DNA of 64,000 nt from Siderastrea radians. Taxonomy: Eukaryota; Cnidaria; Anthozoa; Scleractinia; Rhizangiidae. The notes beneath the pieces were generated by a model. That model did not search any database. It had not been told where the DNA came from and saw nothing but the letters and a program-made list of their open reading frames with translations. Within the stretch, counting starts at the first letter, position 1, and every line of letters begins with the position of its first letter. The position numbers were made by a program, and so were the translations under genes. Location of the stretch: positions 7,465,994 through 7,529,993 of the forward strand of contig OZ024891.1 of NCBI GenBank assembly GCA_964017195.1. Reading direction: 5' to 3'. Positions 13,174 through 26,027 of this stretch are shown one piece after another.

Positions 13174-14021
13174 CTAACCTCTTCTCGCCGATGTTTGACT
13201 CAAAAGTGATTTTACGGGACCAGGAAATTCGTAGCCAAACATTTCAAAGTCATGACGGTATATCTCTCCAAGGCGAGCGATGTACTGTGAGGGAACCTGA
13301 GAATAATAATAATGGAACACGTCACTGCGGCTGGTCACGTTGTGAATTGGCGGGAAAGTTACGTGGTCGTCAATTCCCCCCTTTTTCAAAAACAGTGAGG
13401 CGTCCTGCTGCATTGTTTCTAAGTGGCCAATGGAATCATAGTTAACGACATATGGATGACAAAGGTCTTCGTATTGACGCCAATGTGGATTGCGATTTAT
13501 ATTAGCTCGGCAATAAAATTGGGCGAATTCAGAAAAACTGACACTATTCTCTCCGTTTGGGTCAAAATCGTTAGGCCGATAACGTTTTACAATAGTTCTT
13601 CGGATGTTTTTGCTGTAGATCCAATTTTTTCCAATAAACTTGTCTTTAAATGCAGAAAGGAAGCGATGAAATGGCTCCCGCACAAAAATAAATTTAAAAT
13701 AGGTTTTAAGCCGAAATGACCTCTCTTCTTCGTTGTATTCTCTAAGGTGTCGCCATAATTTCGGGCGATGCACGAATACTCCTTGTTTAAGTCCACGAAG
13801 ATCCGCTAACACCCTTTTCCACGTGGTGGATGCCACTTTTGGGATGGAACAATAAATGAGTTTGTGTTCGTCATCAACAATAATAAACTGTAACTCCGCA
13901 TCTTTTGGGTCTTTGTTGAAGCTTTGTGTGTGAGGCAGTATTCTTCAAGATGGCGTTTTCTAGCTGTCTGTGTTTCGTTTTCCCGAGGTAGATTTGATTT
14001 AGTTGGTTTCCCCTTGTTTTT
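13174..14021 (-). pseudogene. Carbohydrate sulfotransferase last exon, copy 1
   Basis: Encodes the C-terminal catalytic part of a Golgi-type sulfotransferase of the HNK-1/chondroitin family (Sulfotransfer_2). Visible are the 5'-phosphosulfate-binding segment IPKVASTTWK, the 3'-phosphate-binding segment FVREPFHRFLSAFKDK, and the C-terminal HDFEMFGYEFPG. Family members transfer sulfate from PAPS to glycan chains. The exon should start at 14021 after acceptor tgatttcag, but relative to copy 3 it carries a 2-bp insertion (cacacaaagcttc versus catacagcttc) that shifts the frame between the N-terminal region and the catalytic core. No matching membrane-anchor exon is found to its right before the unit ends. 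Likely a pseudogene unless the shift is a sequencing error. Confidence 0.75.
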
Positions 14022-15046
14022 CTGAAATCAAGCAAGTTTTACACAAGTATCAAGAGGAAAGCACAATAAGTACGGGTTACTCCTTTGTTTTTGATGCCCT
14101 GGTTTTTAGAATTTGAACTGTTCATCATTGCTTTTACCTGATGGTAGTGGTTTGTTACGCAAACTCGACTACGTTAACACTGATTTTGTTTATTTTTATT
14201 TCTGTCAGCTATCATTCTTTAGCGTATACATGCATACATCCACGATGATCTATTGCGAATATGAGAATCTGATCGTCTTTAGATAGACAGATAGACAGCG
14301 ATTGCGCTCTCTTTCCTAGTAAAGTTCAAAATTCTTTTGAAAGAAACTGTCGTTAACTTCCGTTAAAATCATTTGCATTTCAACTTAAATAAGACAACTT
14401 AAGCCTGTGAACAGGCTTCTTGGTGGGAAATAGATTGCAAAAAAAGTCATCGAACGGAGCCGGTGAGTGGTGCGAGGCTTGGGGAGGGCTCGTTGCCCCT
14501 TTCTCCTCCCCTGTCCGCTCTTGGCTTGCTTCTGCATAGCGCCCGAAGTAAGGAGGCTGTTCACAGGCTAAACCAACATTACACAATTCTTTTGCGGTTT
14601 TTTATGGGCGATAATAGGGAGTTTAAGCAAGCCCGATGGCGACAGCAGCGACAACGTGAAAAAAACAAGAGGCATTAATGAGGAGGACAATGGCACTGCA
14701 CGTGCCTTCTACATTTTAGTACATTTCTTTGCCGTCCTCTGCAGAACAGCAAAGTGAAATGACCAGTTTTAAGGCTTTAGGTAGAACGAGTAGACACTAC
14801 GGTAAATTTTAATTTCTGTCTCTAACTAAACTTGAGCGCCATCCCTACAAATTCAGCTGCGGGATAGTTCGGCCACAACAGACAATAAAAGAACCGAACG
14901 TTTAAATGAAGTTCTCCATTGCATTGCCATTGTCGTTCAGGCTTAAAGTCCCTAATCAACTCTACAACGCCTCGTTGAATAATAGCTGATAAAAAACTCA
15001 GTTTCGAAGTTAAACATTAAATCCTTCAAATTCTCAACGGTCGACA

Positions 15047-15258
15047 ATGTTAGGGTCATTATTAGGGCTAGGGTTAGGATCAGGGTTCGGATTACAGTTA
15101 GGATTAGGGTTATGTTTTGGGTTTTTGGTTTCCAGAGTTAGGGTTAACATTAGCGTTAGAGTTAGGGCCAGGGTCAGTGTTATGGTTAAGGGTAGAGTTA
15201 TAGTCAGGGTTGGGGTTGGGGTTAGGGTGAGGGTGAGGGTCAGGATAAGGATTAGGTA
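15047..15258. repeat. Degenerate telomere-like (TTAGGG)n tract, unit 1
   Basis: About 200 bases of gttagggttaggg-type hexamers with many substitutions (gggtca, ggttcgg, gggttggg). The 70-residue open frame here is only translated repeat. The same tract is in unit 2 (23958-24155) but missing from unit 3. Confidence 0.85.
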
Positions 15259-16500
15259 AGGTAATATGGCTGATGGTGGTACCTATACCAGTGTAGCGTA
15301 TGTTGTTTAAGGCATTGGGTTGTAACTAAAAGTAAATATTAGCAATGAAATTAGGTTTAAAGCAGTATAGAATCCCCGGGCTGTTAGGGCCAATTAGTAA
15401 GTCCTCTCCCCTTTGGCAAACTACTCTAAGTTTTGATACAGGGGAGTAGGCGACATAAAAAAAAAAAGAAATTAGGTATCACACTTATTTCACCTCTGAT
15501 CCTTTGACAAACGAAACTATCCGCGATAAATAAGCTGAAAATAAAAGAATCATTTAAATACGTTGACAATTTTGTTACCTTCGAAAATTTATTTTTACCT
15601 ATCACATAAGTATATAATCTCTTTCAATCAAAAGGATGCCTTGCCTTTCCTTAAGCAGTCTGTAACGGCCACACTTTTGAAAGAATTTAGGGCTCCACTT
15701 ACGAGGGAAATAATTGTTATCGATAACTAACAAAGTCGTGGACCAAAACATCTTAAGGCCAGTGCATGAAACAAGTTATCGACTACCAAAAAGAAAGGCG
15801 TTAAAGGTGTTTGCCGAGCACGGAAAAGCTGTTTGTAACATTTAAAGCTATTGATTACTTTTCGTAGTCGACAGCATGAGCTATTGCAAACTCCTTTTTT
15901 TCGTCCGTAAGGCCCTTACGTCGTTCGCAACACTGCTATCTTTAGTTAAGCGGTTCAATTTTGTCTGACAAAACGTTTAAAAAAACTTTGAAGGCCTCGA
16001 CAAACCACAGATATAGTTGTCGACAACTATGTGTACTCTACAACTAAATTCTCTCAACGGCTACCAGTGCTCGACAGAGCGTTTTCACTTATTAGAGGTC
16101 GATTGCAAGGTTATTGTTAACTCTGCATTTTTATGTGGGAGCCTGGTGATTCAAGAATTCCTGCGTACACCAGGAACCGCTGAAAGGCGTAGAGACGCTC
16201 TAGACGTAGGCAAAGAACATTGATAATGGTGTAGTTATTGACGAATGTCTCATAAACTAAGAAACAAGAGTTGTTGACGATAAAACTGCTGGGGTTGTTA
16301 GCAATAACATAGGTATTTTTCCTTTTGAAAAGAAAACTGTTTGGTTTCGTTTACTATTTTTTAATTTTAAAGTTTGTTATCATGATAACCTGCTTCACAA
16401 GCAGGATTTTTTGTTGTGAATTTAGTCCTATTTGTTAAAATTTAAGATAACAATGCAACAAAATGATTTGCAAAATCTGGATTCATCAACTGGTTTGACA

Positions 16501-16628
16501 TGGTAAATTAGCCACCACAAAGTAGTTCAAAAGTTGACATTTTGAGTGTTAGCTATTCATAAGAACAAATGAGCTATTTAACACTCAAACATCAGTTTTG
16601 TCATTTCTTTCCGGTGGCTAATTTACCA
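16501..16628. mobile_element. 128-bp hairpin, MITE-like
   Basis: Ends are perfect 16-base inverted repeats (TGGTAAATTAGCCACC and its complement), and the interior also folds back (ttttgagtgtta against taacactcaaa). It lies just past the end of unit 1. No target duplication is evident, so the superfamily is not assigned. Confidence 0.65.
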
Positions 16629-17194
16629 AATCGACTTGGTTGATAAACCCCAATTTCTGTTTTTTACTTTTCCACCAACAAATTACCACAGTTTCTTAAA
16701 ATCAGTAACTAACCCCTTTATTAAAAATAATCTCTTCTGAGGACCTTGAAAGCATTTAATGTTAAAGTTAGGTTATTGTATTAATCGTTTCTATGACAAG
16801 AACTTTTTGTAATTGGATAGCTGTAATGGGACGACTACGTTGCTCACTCATTAATCAGGTGCACTGGAATGGGTTCTTTTTATAGCTGTTTCTCCACTGC
16901 TTGCAAAACTGATAATTAAAAATATATCCCTGAAGGGCACATAGATTTTCTAATCTCGCATTTTGTTATAGATAGGATTAACTGGACTTCGTATTGTACA
17001 AGTCAGGGGGAATCGTGCTCGTAGTTTCAAATCGTTCTCGCGCTACACGCTCGGCTGATTTAAACTAACTCACCCAATTACTCCCTGAATTGTGCTCCAC
17101 TGAGTCCAATTACCATTACTAATCAAGAACTCTTCGAAGTGCAATGAAACTCTAACTAAGAGAAAAGATTAATTTAAATTCCTGGGTTATGCAG

Positions 17195-18086
17195 GGTTCA
17201 ATTCTACCTGTTACCATCCCCCCCGGGCACACCCCCTGGGATTTGCAATTTTTTTCTTACTTGGCGGTCTATTCCCCACCCCCGGGCAAGCAGAAAGAGA
17301 CAATTCCCCACCCCCGGGACTTCTCATCGACCACAAATACGTTGTTTTGTGTTCAAAATTGATTTCCGTACAATAGGACAACCAAATGTTTTGACAAGAA
17401 CTTAAACGCTTTTCTAGAGTTTACTAAACGAAGGATATTACATAGTATTAAAAAACATGGACACTACATTGCAAAAGAAAACTGAGGAAAAAAGTCTAAC
17501 CGCACTGGCATTCGGCTGGCGAGTAAAGAAATGTTCTTCACCGCGTGTTTTATTCTAAATACAGCACACGCACAAAAGAGGTCCGGTGAGCAAATTGAGG
17601 ACAGCATTTTAAAGGAGTTTTTCTTAGCTTGTTTCACAAGAACACTGGACTGAGATCTCTGTTTAATATAAAGCCGTGCATCTGTTTCATACAAATACGC
17701 TGAAGAAATATTTCTATGTTTGTGATGAACGCCATCCATTCGAGTACGCATCAAATGCACCTTCGTTTAACAATTTATAATAAACGTGCCTTTGAATAGA
17801 GATTTTAGTTTCAAGAGATTATTCTTCTCCAACCAGTCTGCTACAAATTCTAGAGATTTTCCCTGGAAATAGGCAGTCTTCTCTACGCGGTCCGGCGCCA
17901 TTGTGTCAACTGAGAAGTAAGCTAGTGACGTGCTTCACAAGAAAAACGAGAAGTTATTTTCGATTTGCCCCGCCCCCCTACCCCCGGGACAAAACCGTTT
18001 CAAACAATTCCCCACCCCCGGGCCCGAAGGGTTGGACTTGTCCCGGGGGTTGCCCGGGGGGGGATGGTAACAGGTAAAATTGAACC
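17195..18086. mobile_element. ~890-bp element with TIRs and C-rich subterminal repeats
   Basis: The left end GGTTCAATTCTACCTGTTAC and the right end are inverted copies with one mismatch over about 26 bases, continuing into CCCCCCGGG. ATGCA flanks both sides (17189-17193 and 18087-18091; one extra G on the left), a candidate 5-bp target duplication. Subterminal ccccacccccggg blocks recur. The 98-residue minus-strand open frame inside (17464-17760) shows no transposase motif. I read it as a non-autonomous DNA transposon. Confidence 0.7.
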
Positions 18087-18574
18087 ATGCATTACACGTA
18101 TTCACTAATAGTCACACTGGCTTTGCAACAGGGTCCTAGGCTGGTTTGATGATGACATTTAATAAATCATCACTTAAACAGCAAGCAGTCTCCTGTTTTC
18201 CACTTGCATGAAGAAGGCAAATTGGATCCAGTCTGTATAAACGACAAAATAAAGCGCAAGTGTAAGCAAGCGCTGTTTCATTTGGCTCCTCAATCCTCTC
18301 TAGGGTCAGGGGAGAAAAGGCCGCTGGTGCAGTTCTATATTATTGCTTGCAATTACTTTCACAAATGTTTCAGGATACTTTGATGTGAGATTTTCAATTT
18401 GTTTAGGAAACAAAACAAGCCATAGTGCAGTTATACTTTTATAAGTTAGAGACATAGAGACACGGCATTCGTGGAAAGCAGTTTTAGGCAGTAATATTTA
18501 GATTAGTACTTTTACTACATAAGACTACCTGATAAATTTTAACCTATATAAATTAATGTAATAATAATAATAGT

Positions 18575-18575
18575 T

Positions 18576-18627
<52 letters not shown>
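18575..18627. repeat. (AAT)n microsatellite
   Basis: About 17 uninterrupted aat/ata units. The poly-isoleucine open frames on both strands are translations of this repeat. Confidence 0.95.
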
Positions 18628-18632
<5 letters not shown>

Positions 18633-19202
18633 CACACAAAAAAATTGTTTGCAGGAAGATGCAGCCGGAAAAAAATTGTTTGCACAGACAACAACACAGA
18701 AAAAAATTGTTTGTTTTGAAAAAATTTTCATCCCCCCCCTCCAAAAAAATAATGGTCCGTCCCTTAACTCATGACAGCTAAGTAAATTGAAGGAAAAGGA
18801 GGTATTTTGTATGCAGATTTTGTATGCAAGTTGCTTTAGTTTACTTCTCTTTATTTGAATACATGAGACTTCTTCAGTATTCTATGGAACAAATTACGTC
18901 AGCTTATGCTCTAGTTTTTGTAGGATGAAGCGACAAACAGCATAAAAACTCACCCTGAATGGCCAGGATGCTAGTCCACTGCAAGGTTACTCAGACATTC
19001 TGTTAAGGTTTTCTCCAGCGGCTGAATCGCACCCATTTATAAACCTAGAATAAAACTGGAATAGATCTAGAGCTAACTCAGTGGTGTCAAAAAAGATACA
19101 TCTTCTATATCTTCGAACTGCTGTGGCATGCTTGTGGTCTTGGTCGAACATTCAAGGGAATAGTTTTCTCCAATTCTAAACATCAAAGTCATTTTTTTCT
19201 CC

Positions 19203-19250
<48 letters not shown>

Positions 19251-19303
19251 GTAGGTCGATAGATAAATAGATAGATAGACAGATAGACAGATAGATAGAT
19301 AGA
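19203..19303. repeat. (GATA)n tail of the non-LTR insert, expanded
   Basis: About 25 tetranucleotide units. In the orthologous unit-3 insert the tail is only one or two units (agatggatgc), so this copy expanded after duplication. Confidence 0.9.
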
Positions 19304-20275
19304 TGCTTTATTCGCTTAACACTTGCAGCCAAAGGCTGAATTACGTTAAGAGTTACAATAGCTAAAAAAGGGGAAAAATCTAAAATTATAAAACTATGTA
19401 TTGTGACTGTATTAAAATAACAATAAAAAACAACTCTAAATCGAAATACAAATGACTTATAATAAAACTGTTCTTACATCTTTCCGTTTTGCATCTCGGT
19501 GCGATAAACGTCCTCTGGTTTCTTAGTGGATACGTGGATGTACATATATCAGGGAGTAATTTGTGGAGACTGTGTGCTGGGTTCTCGCAGATCTCATTGA
19601 ACAGGTTGGCAGCAATAGCTTCCCTGCGGTTGAATGAAGTTGGGAGACCTGTCAACTCCAGGGCGTCGTTGTATGACAGAGCGGGATATATAATGCGCAT
19701 AGCACGTTTTTGCAGTCTTTCTAAAACTTCACTGAGATAACTAGGCAGGGCACGATGAAAGACTGGACTGGTATATTCCAGTATTGAACGAACACAAGTC
19801 ATATAGGCAGGGTAAGCTCTCTAGGTGCTAGCAAAGATCTCTTAAGCTGCTTTAAAAAGTACAGCCTAGAGAAGGCTTTCTTTACTAATTCAGAAACGTG
19901 CGCGTTCCATTTTAGTTCACTGCTAATATTAAGCCCCAAAATTTTAAAGCTGGTCACTAACTCAAGAGGCTTGCTATTGACAACCACTAAATCAAAGTTC
20001 GGTTTGTTTTTGGCAAAACTGATACTTAGCTCCTTGCATTTAGTTTCATTTAGCTGGAATTCGTCACTGCAGGTCTGTCTAGAGAGATTATCTACCACAT
20101 TTTGGACATTTGAAATTGTGGTATCGTCGACATATTTCCACAGGTCCGCCCCGGATGTCTTAAGGTCGTTGATCAAAATCAAAAAGAGCCAGAGGCCCAG
20201 CTTAGTTCCTTGAGGCACGCCGGCAGGGATAGAAAGCCATTCAGAACAGCAGTCTTGCGCTAATTTGACTCGTTG
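19203..20275 (-). mobile_element. 5'-truncated non-LTR retrotransposon (CR1/L2/jockey-like), unit 2 copy
   Basis: The minus strand encodes the back half of a reverse transcriptase: PQGTKLG, then the catalytic box LWKYVDDTTIS, then the thumb-like segment FKILGLNISSELKWN and a C-terminal part with RRIIYPAL-like spacing (RMRIIYPALSY region). The reading is split into two frames near 19802 by a 1-base loss. The 3' end is aataaagcatctatc followed by a (TATC)n tail, here greatly expanded. The insert is bounded by ttttctc(a), the presumed target duplication. The EN domain and the N-terminal half of RT are missing. The clade call is by eye only. Confidence 0.75.
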
Positions 20276-21529
20276 TTTTCTCAGAGATTTCAGTCAGCTC
20301 CCACGTACCAATGGTATAATCATTTAATTTGTTGTTGATGACTTCTGACTCAAGAATGCTAGGAGGTTTTTTTAATGTGTGTTAATCCAAAGTATTTTTT
20401 TTTAATGCAACCCTAATTTCGTTGGACTGTTATTGAATTTGTACCATCTGCCGTAGAGTTGTAGCATTGGACTGGACTATTTTATAAACTGACTTCGAGA
20501 GCAGTTCTATTATCTGCAGAATTCTAAGGCTGCTTATTTGTATTTATGGCTTCCTCTCGACTGAGCCATCAGTATTGTGGGGTCTCAAAAATTCCGTTAT
20601 AAAACTATTTTGTATGACAACAAGAATACTCGACAACAAACCACGAGGATTTGAATAGGAGTTTATCATTGGTACCTATAGTGAAAATACTGTAAACAGC
20701 TACTAAAGTATACACGGGAACTTCAAAGTGCAATGCTCTAGAAACTTCATACAACGTTTCATGAAGGCAACTTGAGGAAAAAAAACTCGAAAAAAATGCA
20801 CTTTAGAAGATTTCACTGAAGAAACTTCGCTGGGATGGACATCATTTTCTGTGCTATGTCCGTTTCATTCCCGTTTCATTATTCCTGTGGTGTGGTGAAG
20901 CGTCCTGTGGTTAGATCGTATTATTATGTATTGAAAACTTTGTTATTTGCCTCAGGGTGTATTATTCAAAGAACACAACTTTAATATAAACTACTTCATA
21001 ACAAAGTTGAAAGAAAGGAGTCAACCAACGAAAACCTATGAACTGCGGTATTTCAAGATCAAAGGGATCTGGTTTATTTAGCTAGAGTTAAGTTTTAAGT
21101 TAAGGGGGGCAAAGTTAGTATACCACGTTCGGTTCGAGCCGGAGGGGTGTTTTTGCTGTAATGCGTATAAATAAAGTCATTTTGTATGCAAAGTGCAAGC
21201 CATTATGTTATGTTAATGTTTTGCGTGATGTAGTTAAAGAATAGAAGGGAGGTTTAGTTGCAATAGAGACGCTGTCTTTCTTTCAAATAGAGTCATTTGC
21301 ATAAGAAATTAACAGATGTCCGGTTTAATTACAACCGCTAATGGTAAAATGAGTTTCACTACAGCTGCGGCGAACGTTTTTGATGGGAACTGATGTCAAC
21401 CTCTTTACGTTCACAGTCAAAAAGCCATTTCAGTTAGTTAAGTTGACCGTTTATATGAAAGTTATTGTCTAGCTTAAGTTAATAATACTTTCCTCTTGTG
21501 CAGTTACGTTTGTTTTGCATTGCAAGGTA

Positions 21530-22125
21530 GTCCTACCTTTTAAGTCTGTGGATGATGACAATACGAACAAAAGTTTCATGTTAGTAAGCAATACTTTGCA
21601 TTGGTGCTGTCAGTTATTATGCTGTACAAGTTGGCTCTAACTTTTGAGTCTGTGGATGAAATCCTAAAGTGTGACCATTCAAATGAAAGCTACTGAGCAG
21701 TTCTTTCCTGTGGTGCTGTTAATTATGCTGTAGAAGGTGGTTCCAAATTTTGAGTCTGTGGATGAAATCCTAAAGTGTGACCATTCAAATGAAAGCTACT
21801 GAGCAGTAGTTTCCTGTCAGTGGTGCTGTTTATTTTGCTGTACAAGGTGGTTCTACCTTTTGAGTCTGTGAATGAAATCTTAAAGTGTAACCATTAAAAT
21901 GAAAGCTTTTGAGCAGTACTCTCTTGTGGTGCTGTTTATTATGCTGCGTAAGGTGGTTCTAACTTTTGAGTTTGTGAATGAAATCCTAAAGTGTGACCAA
22001 TCAAATGAAAGCTACTGAGCAGTTCTTTCCTGTGGTGCTGTTTATTATGCTGTACAAAGTGGTTCTGACTTTTGAGTCTGTGGATAAAGTCCTAAAGTAT
22101 GACCATTCAAATTAAAAGCTATTGA
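21530..22125. repeat. ~105-bp minisatellite, unit 2
   Basis: Same motif as in unit 1 (tttgagtctgtggatgaaat), five to six imperfect copies with independent indels. Confidence 0.9.
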
Positions 22126-22399
22126 TTCTGTTGTTGATAATACTGTGCACATTATTTGTACGTCTGTGTACGAAATTCGTGTGACTATTTAAATGAAACA
22201 TATGGGAAGTATGGTAGTGATACCGGTTATCAATATTTTACCAAATAAAACATGATTTTGTTAAATTTCAATACAAGTTTGTGTCCTGAGTGAAAGGTCA
22301 AGGGACAGCGCTAATATTTATGCCATTTGCAGAGGCAGTAGGGTGCATTTTTTATAGACTACATATTCGATGATGGGCATTTATTTTGTTCTTGAATTG

Positions 22400-22936
22400 G
22401 AATTGGCGGGAAAGTTACATGGTCGTCAATTCCCGCCATTTTCAAAAGCAGTGAGGTGTCTGCTGCATTGTTTGGGTCAAAATCGTTAGGCCGATAACGT
22501 TTTATAATAGTTCTTCGGATGTTTTTGCTGTAGATCCGATTTTTTCCAATAAACTTGTCTTTAAATGCAGAAAGGAAGCGACGAAATGGCTTCCGAACAA
22601 AAATAAATTTAAAATAGGTTTTAAGCCGAAATGACCTCTCTTCTTCGTTGCATTCTCTAAGGCGTCGCCACAATTTCGGGCGATGCACGAATACTCCTTG
22701 TTTAAGTCCATGAAGATCCGCTAACACCCTTTTCCACGTGGTGGATGCCACCTTTGGGATGGAACAATAAATGAGTTTGTGTTCGTCATCAACAATAATA
22801 AACTGTAACTCCGCATCTTTTGGGTCTTTGTTGAAGCTTTGTGTGTGAGGCAGTATTCTTCAAGATGGCGTTTTCTAGCTGTCTGTGTTTCGTTTTCCGG
22901 AGGTAGATTTGATTTAGTTGTTTTCCCTTTGTCTTT
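22400..22936 (-). pseudogene. Carbohydrate sulfotransferase last exon, copy 2 (deleted)
   Basis: Keeps the PAPS-binding start (VASTTWKRVL) and FVRKPFRRFLSAFKDK, but an internal deletion joins NDFDPN directly to the DASLLLK region. A second deletion removes the C-terminus after TFPPI, fusing it to upstream flanking DNA (cttgaattggaattggcggg). It carries the same 2-bp frameshift as copy 1 near its start. Clearly non-functional as a transferase. Its former anchor exon is probably 27766-27865. Confidence 0.85.
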
Positions 22937-23957
22937 CTGAAATCAAGCAAGTTTTACGCAAGTATCCACAGGAAAGCACAAAAAGTACGGATTACTCCTT
23001 TGTTTTTGATGCCTTGGTTCTTAGAATTTAAACCGTTCATCATTGCTTTTACCTGATGGTAGTGGTTTGTTACGCAAACTCGACTACGTTAACACTGATT
23101 TTGTTTATTTTTATTTCTGTCAGCTATCATTCTTTAGCGTATACATGCATACATCCACGATGATCTATTGCGAATACGAGAATCTGATTGTCTTTAGATA
23201 GACAGATAGACGGCGATTGCGCTCTCTTTCCTAGTAAAGTTCAAAATTCTTTTGAAACAAACTGTCGCTGTTTCCGTTAAAATCATTTGCATTTCAACTT
23301 AAATAAGACAACTTAAGCCTGTGAACAGGTTTCTTGGTGGGAAATAGATTTCAAGAAAAGTCGTCGAACGGAGCCGGTGAGTGGTGCGAGGCTTGGGGAG
23401 GGCTCGTTGCCCCTTTCTCCTCCCCTGTCCGCTCTTGGCTTGCTTCTGCATAACGCCCGAAGTAAGGAGGCTGTTCACAGGCTAAACCAACATTACACAA
23501 CTCTTTCGGGGTTTTTTATGGGCGATAATAGGGAGTTTAAGCAAGCCCCAAGGAGACAGCAACGACAACGTGAAAAAAACAAGAGGCTTTAATGAGGAGG
23601 ACAATGGCTCTGAATGTACCTTCTACATTTTAGTACATTTCTTTGTCGTCCTCTGCAAAACAGCAAAGTGAAATGCCCAGTTTTAAGGCTTTAGGTAGAA
23701 CAAGTAGACACTACGGTAAATTTTTCTTTCTCTAACTAACCTTGAGCGTCATCCCTACAAATTCAGCTGCGGGATAGTTCGGCCACAACAGACAATAAAA
23801 GAATCGAACATTTAAATGAAGTTCTCCATTGCATTGCCATTGTCGTTCAGGCTTAAAAGTCCCTAATCAACTCTACAACGCCTCGTTGAATAATAGCTGA
23901 TAAAAAACTCAGTTTCGCAGTTAAACATTAAATCCTTCAAATTCTCAACGGTCGACA

Positions 23958-24155
23958 ATGTTAGGGTCATTATTAGGGCTAGGGTTAGGATCAGGGTTCG
24001 GATTGCAGTTAGGATTAGGGTTATGTTTTGGGTTTTTGGTTTTCAGAGTTAGGGTTAACATTAGCGTTAGAGTTAGGGCCAGGGTCAGTGTTATGGTTAG
24101 GGGTAGAGTTAGGGTCAGGGTTGGGGTAGGGTTAGGGTGAGGGTCAGGATAAGGA
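23958..24155. repeat. Degenerate telomere-like tract, unit 2
   Basis: Copy of the unit-1 tract at 15047, nearly identical over most of its length, shortened near its 3' end. Confidence 0.85.
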
Positions 24156-26027
24156 TTAGGTAAGGTAATATGGCTGATGGTGGTGTCTATACCAGTGTAG
24201 CGTATGTTGTTTAAGGCATTGGGTTGTAACTAAACGTAAATATTAGCAATGAAATTAGGTTTAAAGCAGTATAGAACCTCCGGGCTGTTAGGACCCAATT
24301 AGTAAGTCCTCTCCCCTCAGGCACAGTACTTCCAGCAATAGTTCAAATGTTTTTAACTTTGGCAAACTACTCTAATTTTTGATACAGGGGAGTAGTGGAC
24401 AAAAAAAAAAGAAATTAGGTATCGCACTTATTTTACCTCTGATCCTTTGACAAACGATACTATCCGCGATAAATAAGCTGAAAATAAAAGAATCATTTAA
24501 ATACGTTGACAATTTTGTTACCTTGGAAAATTTATTTTTACCTATCACATAAGTATATGAGCTCTTTGAATCAAAAGGATGTCTTGCCTTTCCTTAAGCA
24601 ATCTGTAATCCACACTTTTGAAAGAATTTAGGGCTCCACTTACGAGGGAAATAATTGTTATCGATAACTAACAAAGTTGTGGACCAAAACATCTAAAGGC
24701 CAGTGCATGAAACAAGTTATCGACTACCAAAAATAAAGACGTTAAAGGTGTTTGCCGAGCATGGAAAAGCTGTTTGTAACATTTAAAGCTATCGATTACT
24801 TTTGGTAGTCGACAGCATTGAGCTATTGCAAACACCTTTTTTTTTCGTCCGTAAGGCCCTTACGTCGTTCGCAACATTGCTCTCATCTTACAGTTAACAG
24901 GTTCAATTTTGTCTGAAAAACGTTTAAAAAAACTTTGAAGGCCTCGACAAACCACAGATATAGTTGCCGACAAGTATGTGTACTCTACAACTAAAATCTC
25001 TCAACAGCTACCAATGCTCGACAGAGCTTTTTTCACTTATTAGAGGTCAAAGTTATTGTTAACTCTGCATTTTTATGTGGGAGCTTGGTGATTCAAGAAT
25101 TCCTGCGTACATCAGGAGCCGCTGAAAGGCGCAGAAACGCTTAAGACGTAGGCAAAGAACATTGATAATGGTGTAGTTATTGACGAATGTCTCACAAACT
25201 AAGAAACAAGAGTTGTTGACGATAAAACTGCTGGGGCTGTTAGCAATAACATAGGTATTTTTCCTTTTGAAAAGAAAACTGTTTGGTTTTCGTTAACTAT
25301 TTTTTAATTTTGAAGTTTGTTATCGACAACCTGCTTCACAAACTGGATTTTTTTGTTGTAGAGAATTCTTTATAATCGACAAATAAACAGTCATCGATGA
25401 CAATTGGTCTAGTCTGCAGACTGGAAACTGCTCTCGCTCTGAAAGAGTATAACGCACGGTTTTCCCTTCTTTCTTTGTTGATTATAACTTGGGTGATAAA
25501 ATAGTTCTGAAACGCGGAAGGACTTGAAAAATGAGGAAATTAAAGCCATGGAATTAGAAGTTTTAAGTTACGTTCGACATCGAAGCAAAGTCACACCCCC
25601 ACCGTGGTACAAGGGGGGGGGGGGGGGGCGGGGTTGATGGAATCCCCCTTGGGTTTTCGTTATGTTACAATATTTTGAAAAGGTTTCACCTTTAATAGAA
25701 AGCTTGTGATGTGCTCTACAAGATAAGGTACATATTATGGGTTGCCGCGCCGCTGGGGGGCCTGTGACGTTATTCAAGATGGCCGCCATATTGGGCGCCA
25801 TCTTGGATTTTAACGAAAATTAGAAATTGTCAAAAAACGTTAAAAATTGGAAATTTTTGATGCTGGACATGTAGAAAATGACATAATTAAACATTATGCT
25901 GCTTTTTGTTGACATGTCTTGCATTTTCCACTTAAAAAGGTAAAAAACACGAATTTTTCTTCAAAAATGGCTTGACCACCTGCTACTTTGACGTCATATA
26001 TCGTAACTATAGCAACCGATTGTCCCG

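Larger units (their letters stand above)
10505..16420. repeat. Tandem array unit 1 (partial)
   Basis: Matches units 2 and 3 in the same order: a leading segment without the LINE insert, the cttcgtacaacatttcatgaagg segment near 11150, a 105-bp minisatellite, the sulfotransferase exon, a telomere-like tract, and the inverted-repeat-rich segment with cgataactaacaaag near 15730. Similarity to unit 2 stops near 16420, after ctgcttcacaagcaggatttt. The remainder of the unit, including the anchor exon, is absent here; unrelated sequence and a TIR element follow. Confidence 0.8.

Noticed and set aside
14463..14678. Conserved small protein (also 23377-23592)
   Set aside because: Shared only because the units are duplicated; low complexity and no counterpart frame in unit 3.
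15047..15259. Open frame of 70 residues rich in Gly/Val/Arg
   Set aside because: It is the telomere-like repeat translated; the unit-2 equivalent is the same.
17464..17760. 98-residue frame inside the TIR element as a transposase
   Set aside because: Too short and no catalytic pattern; treated as non-coding.
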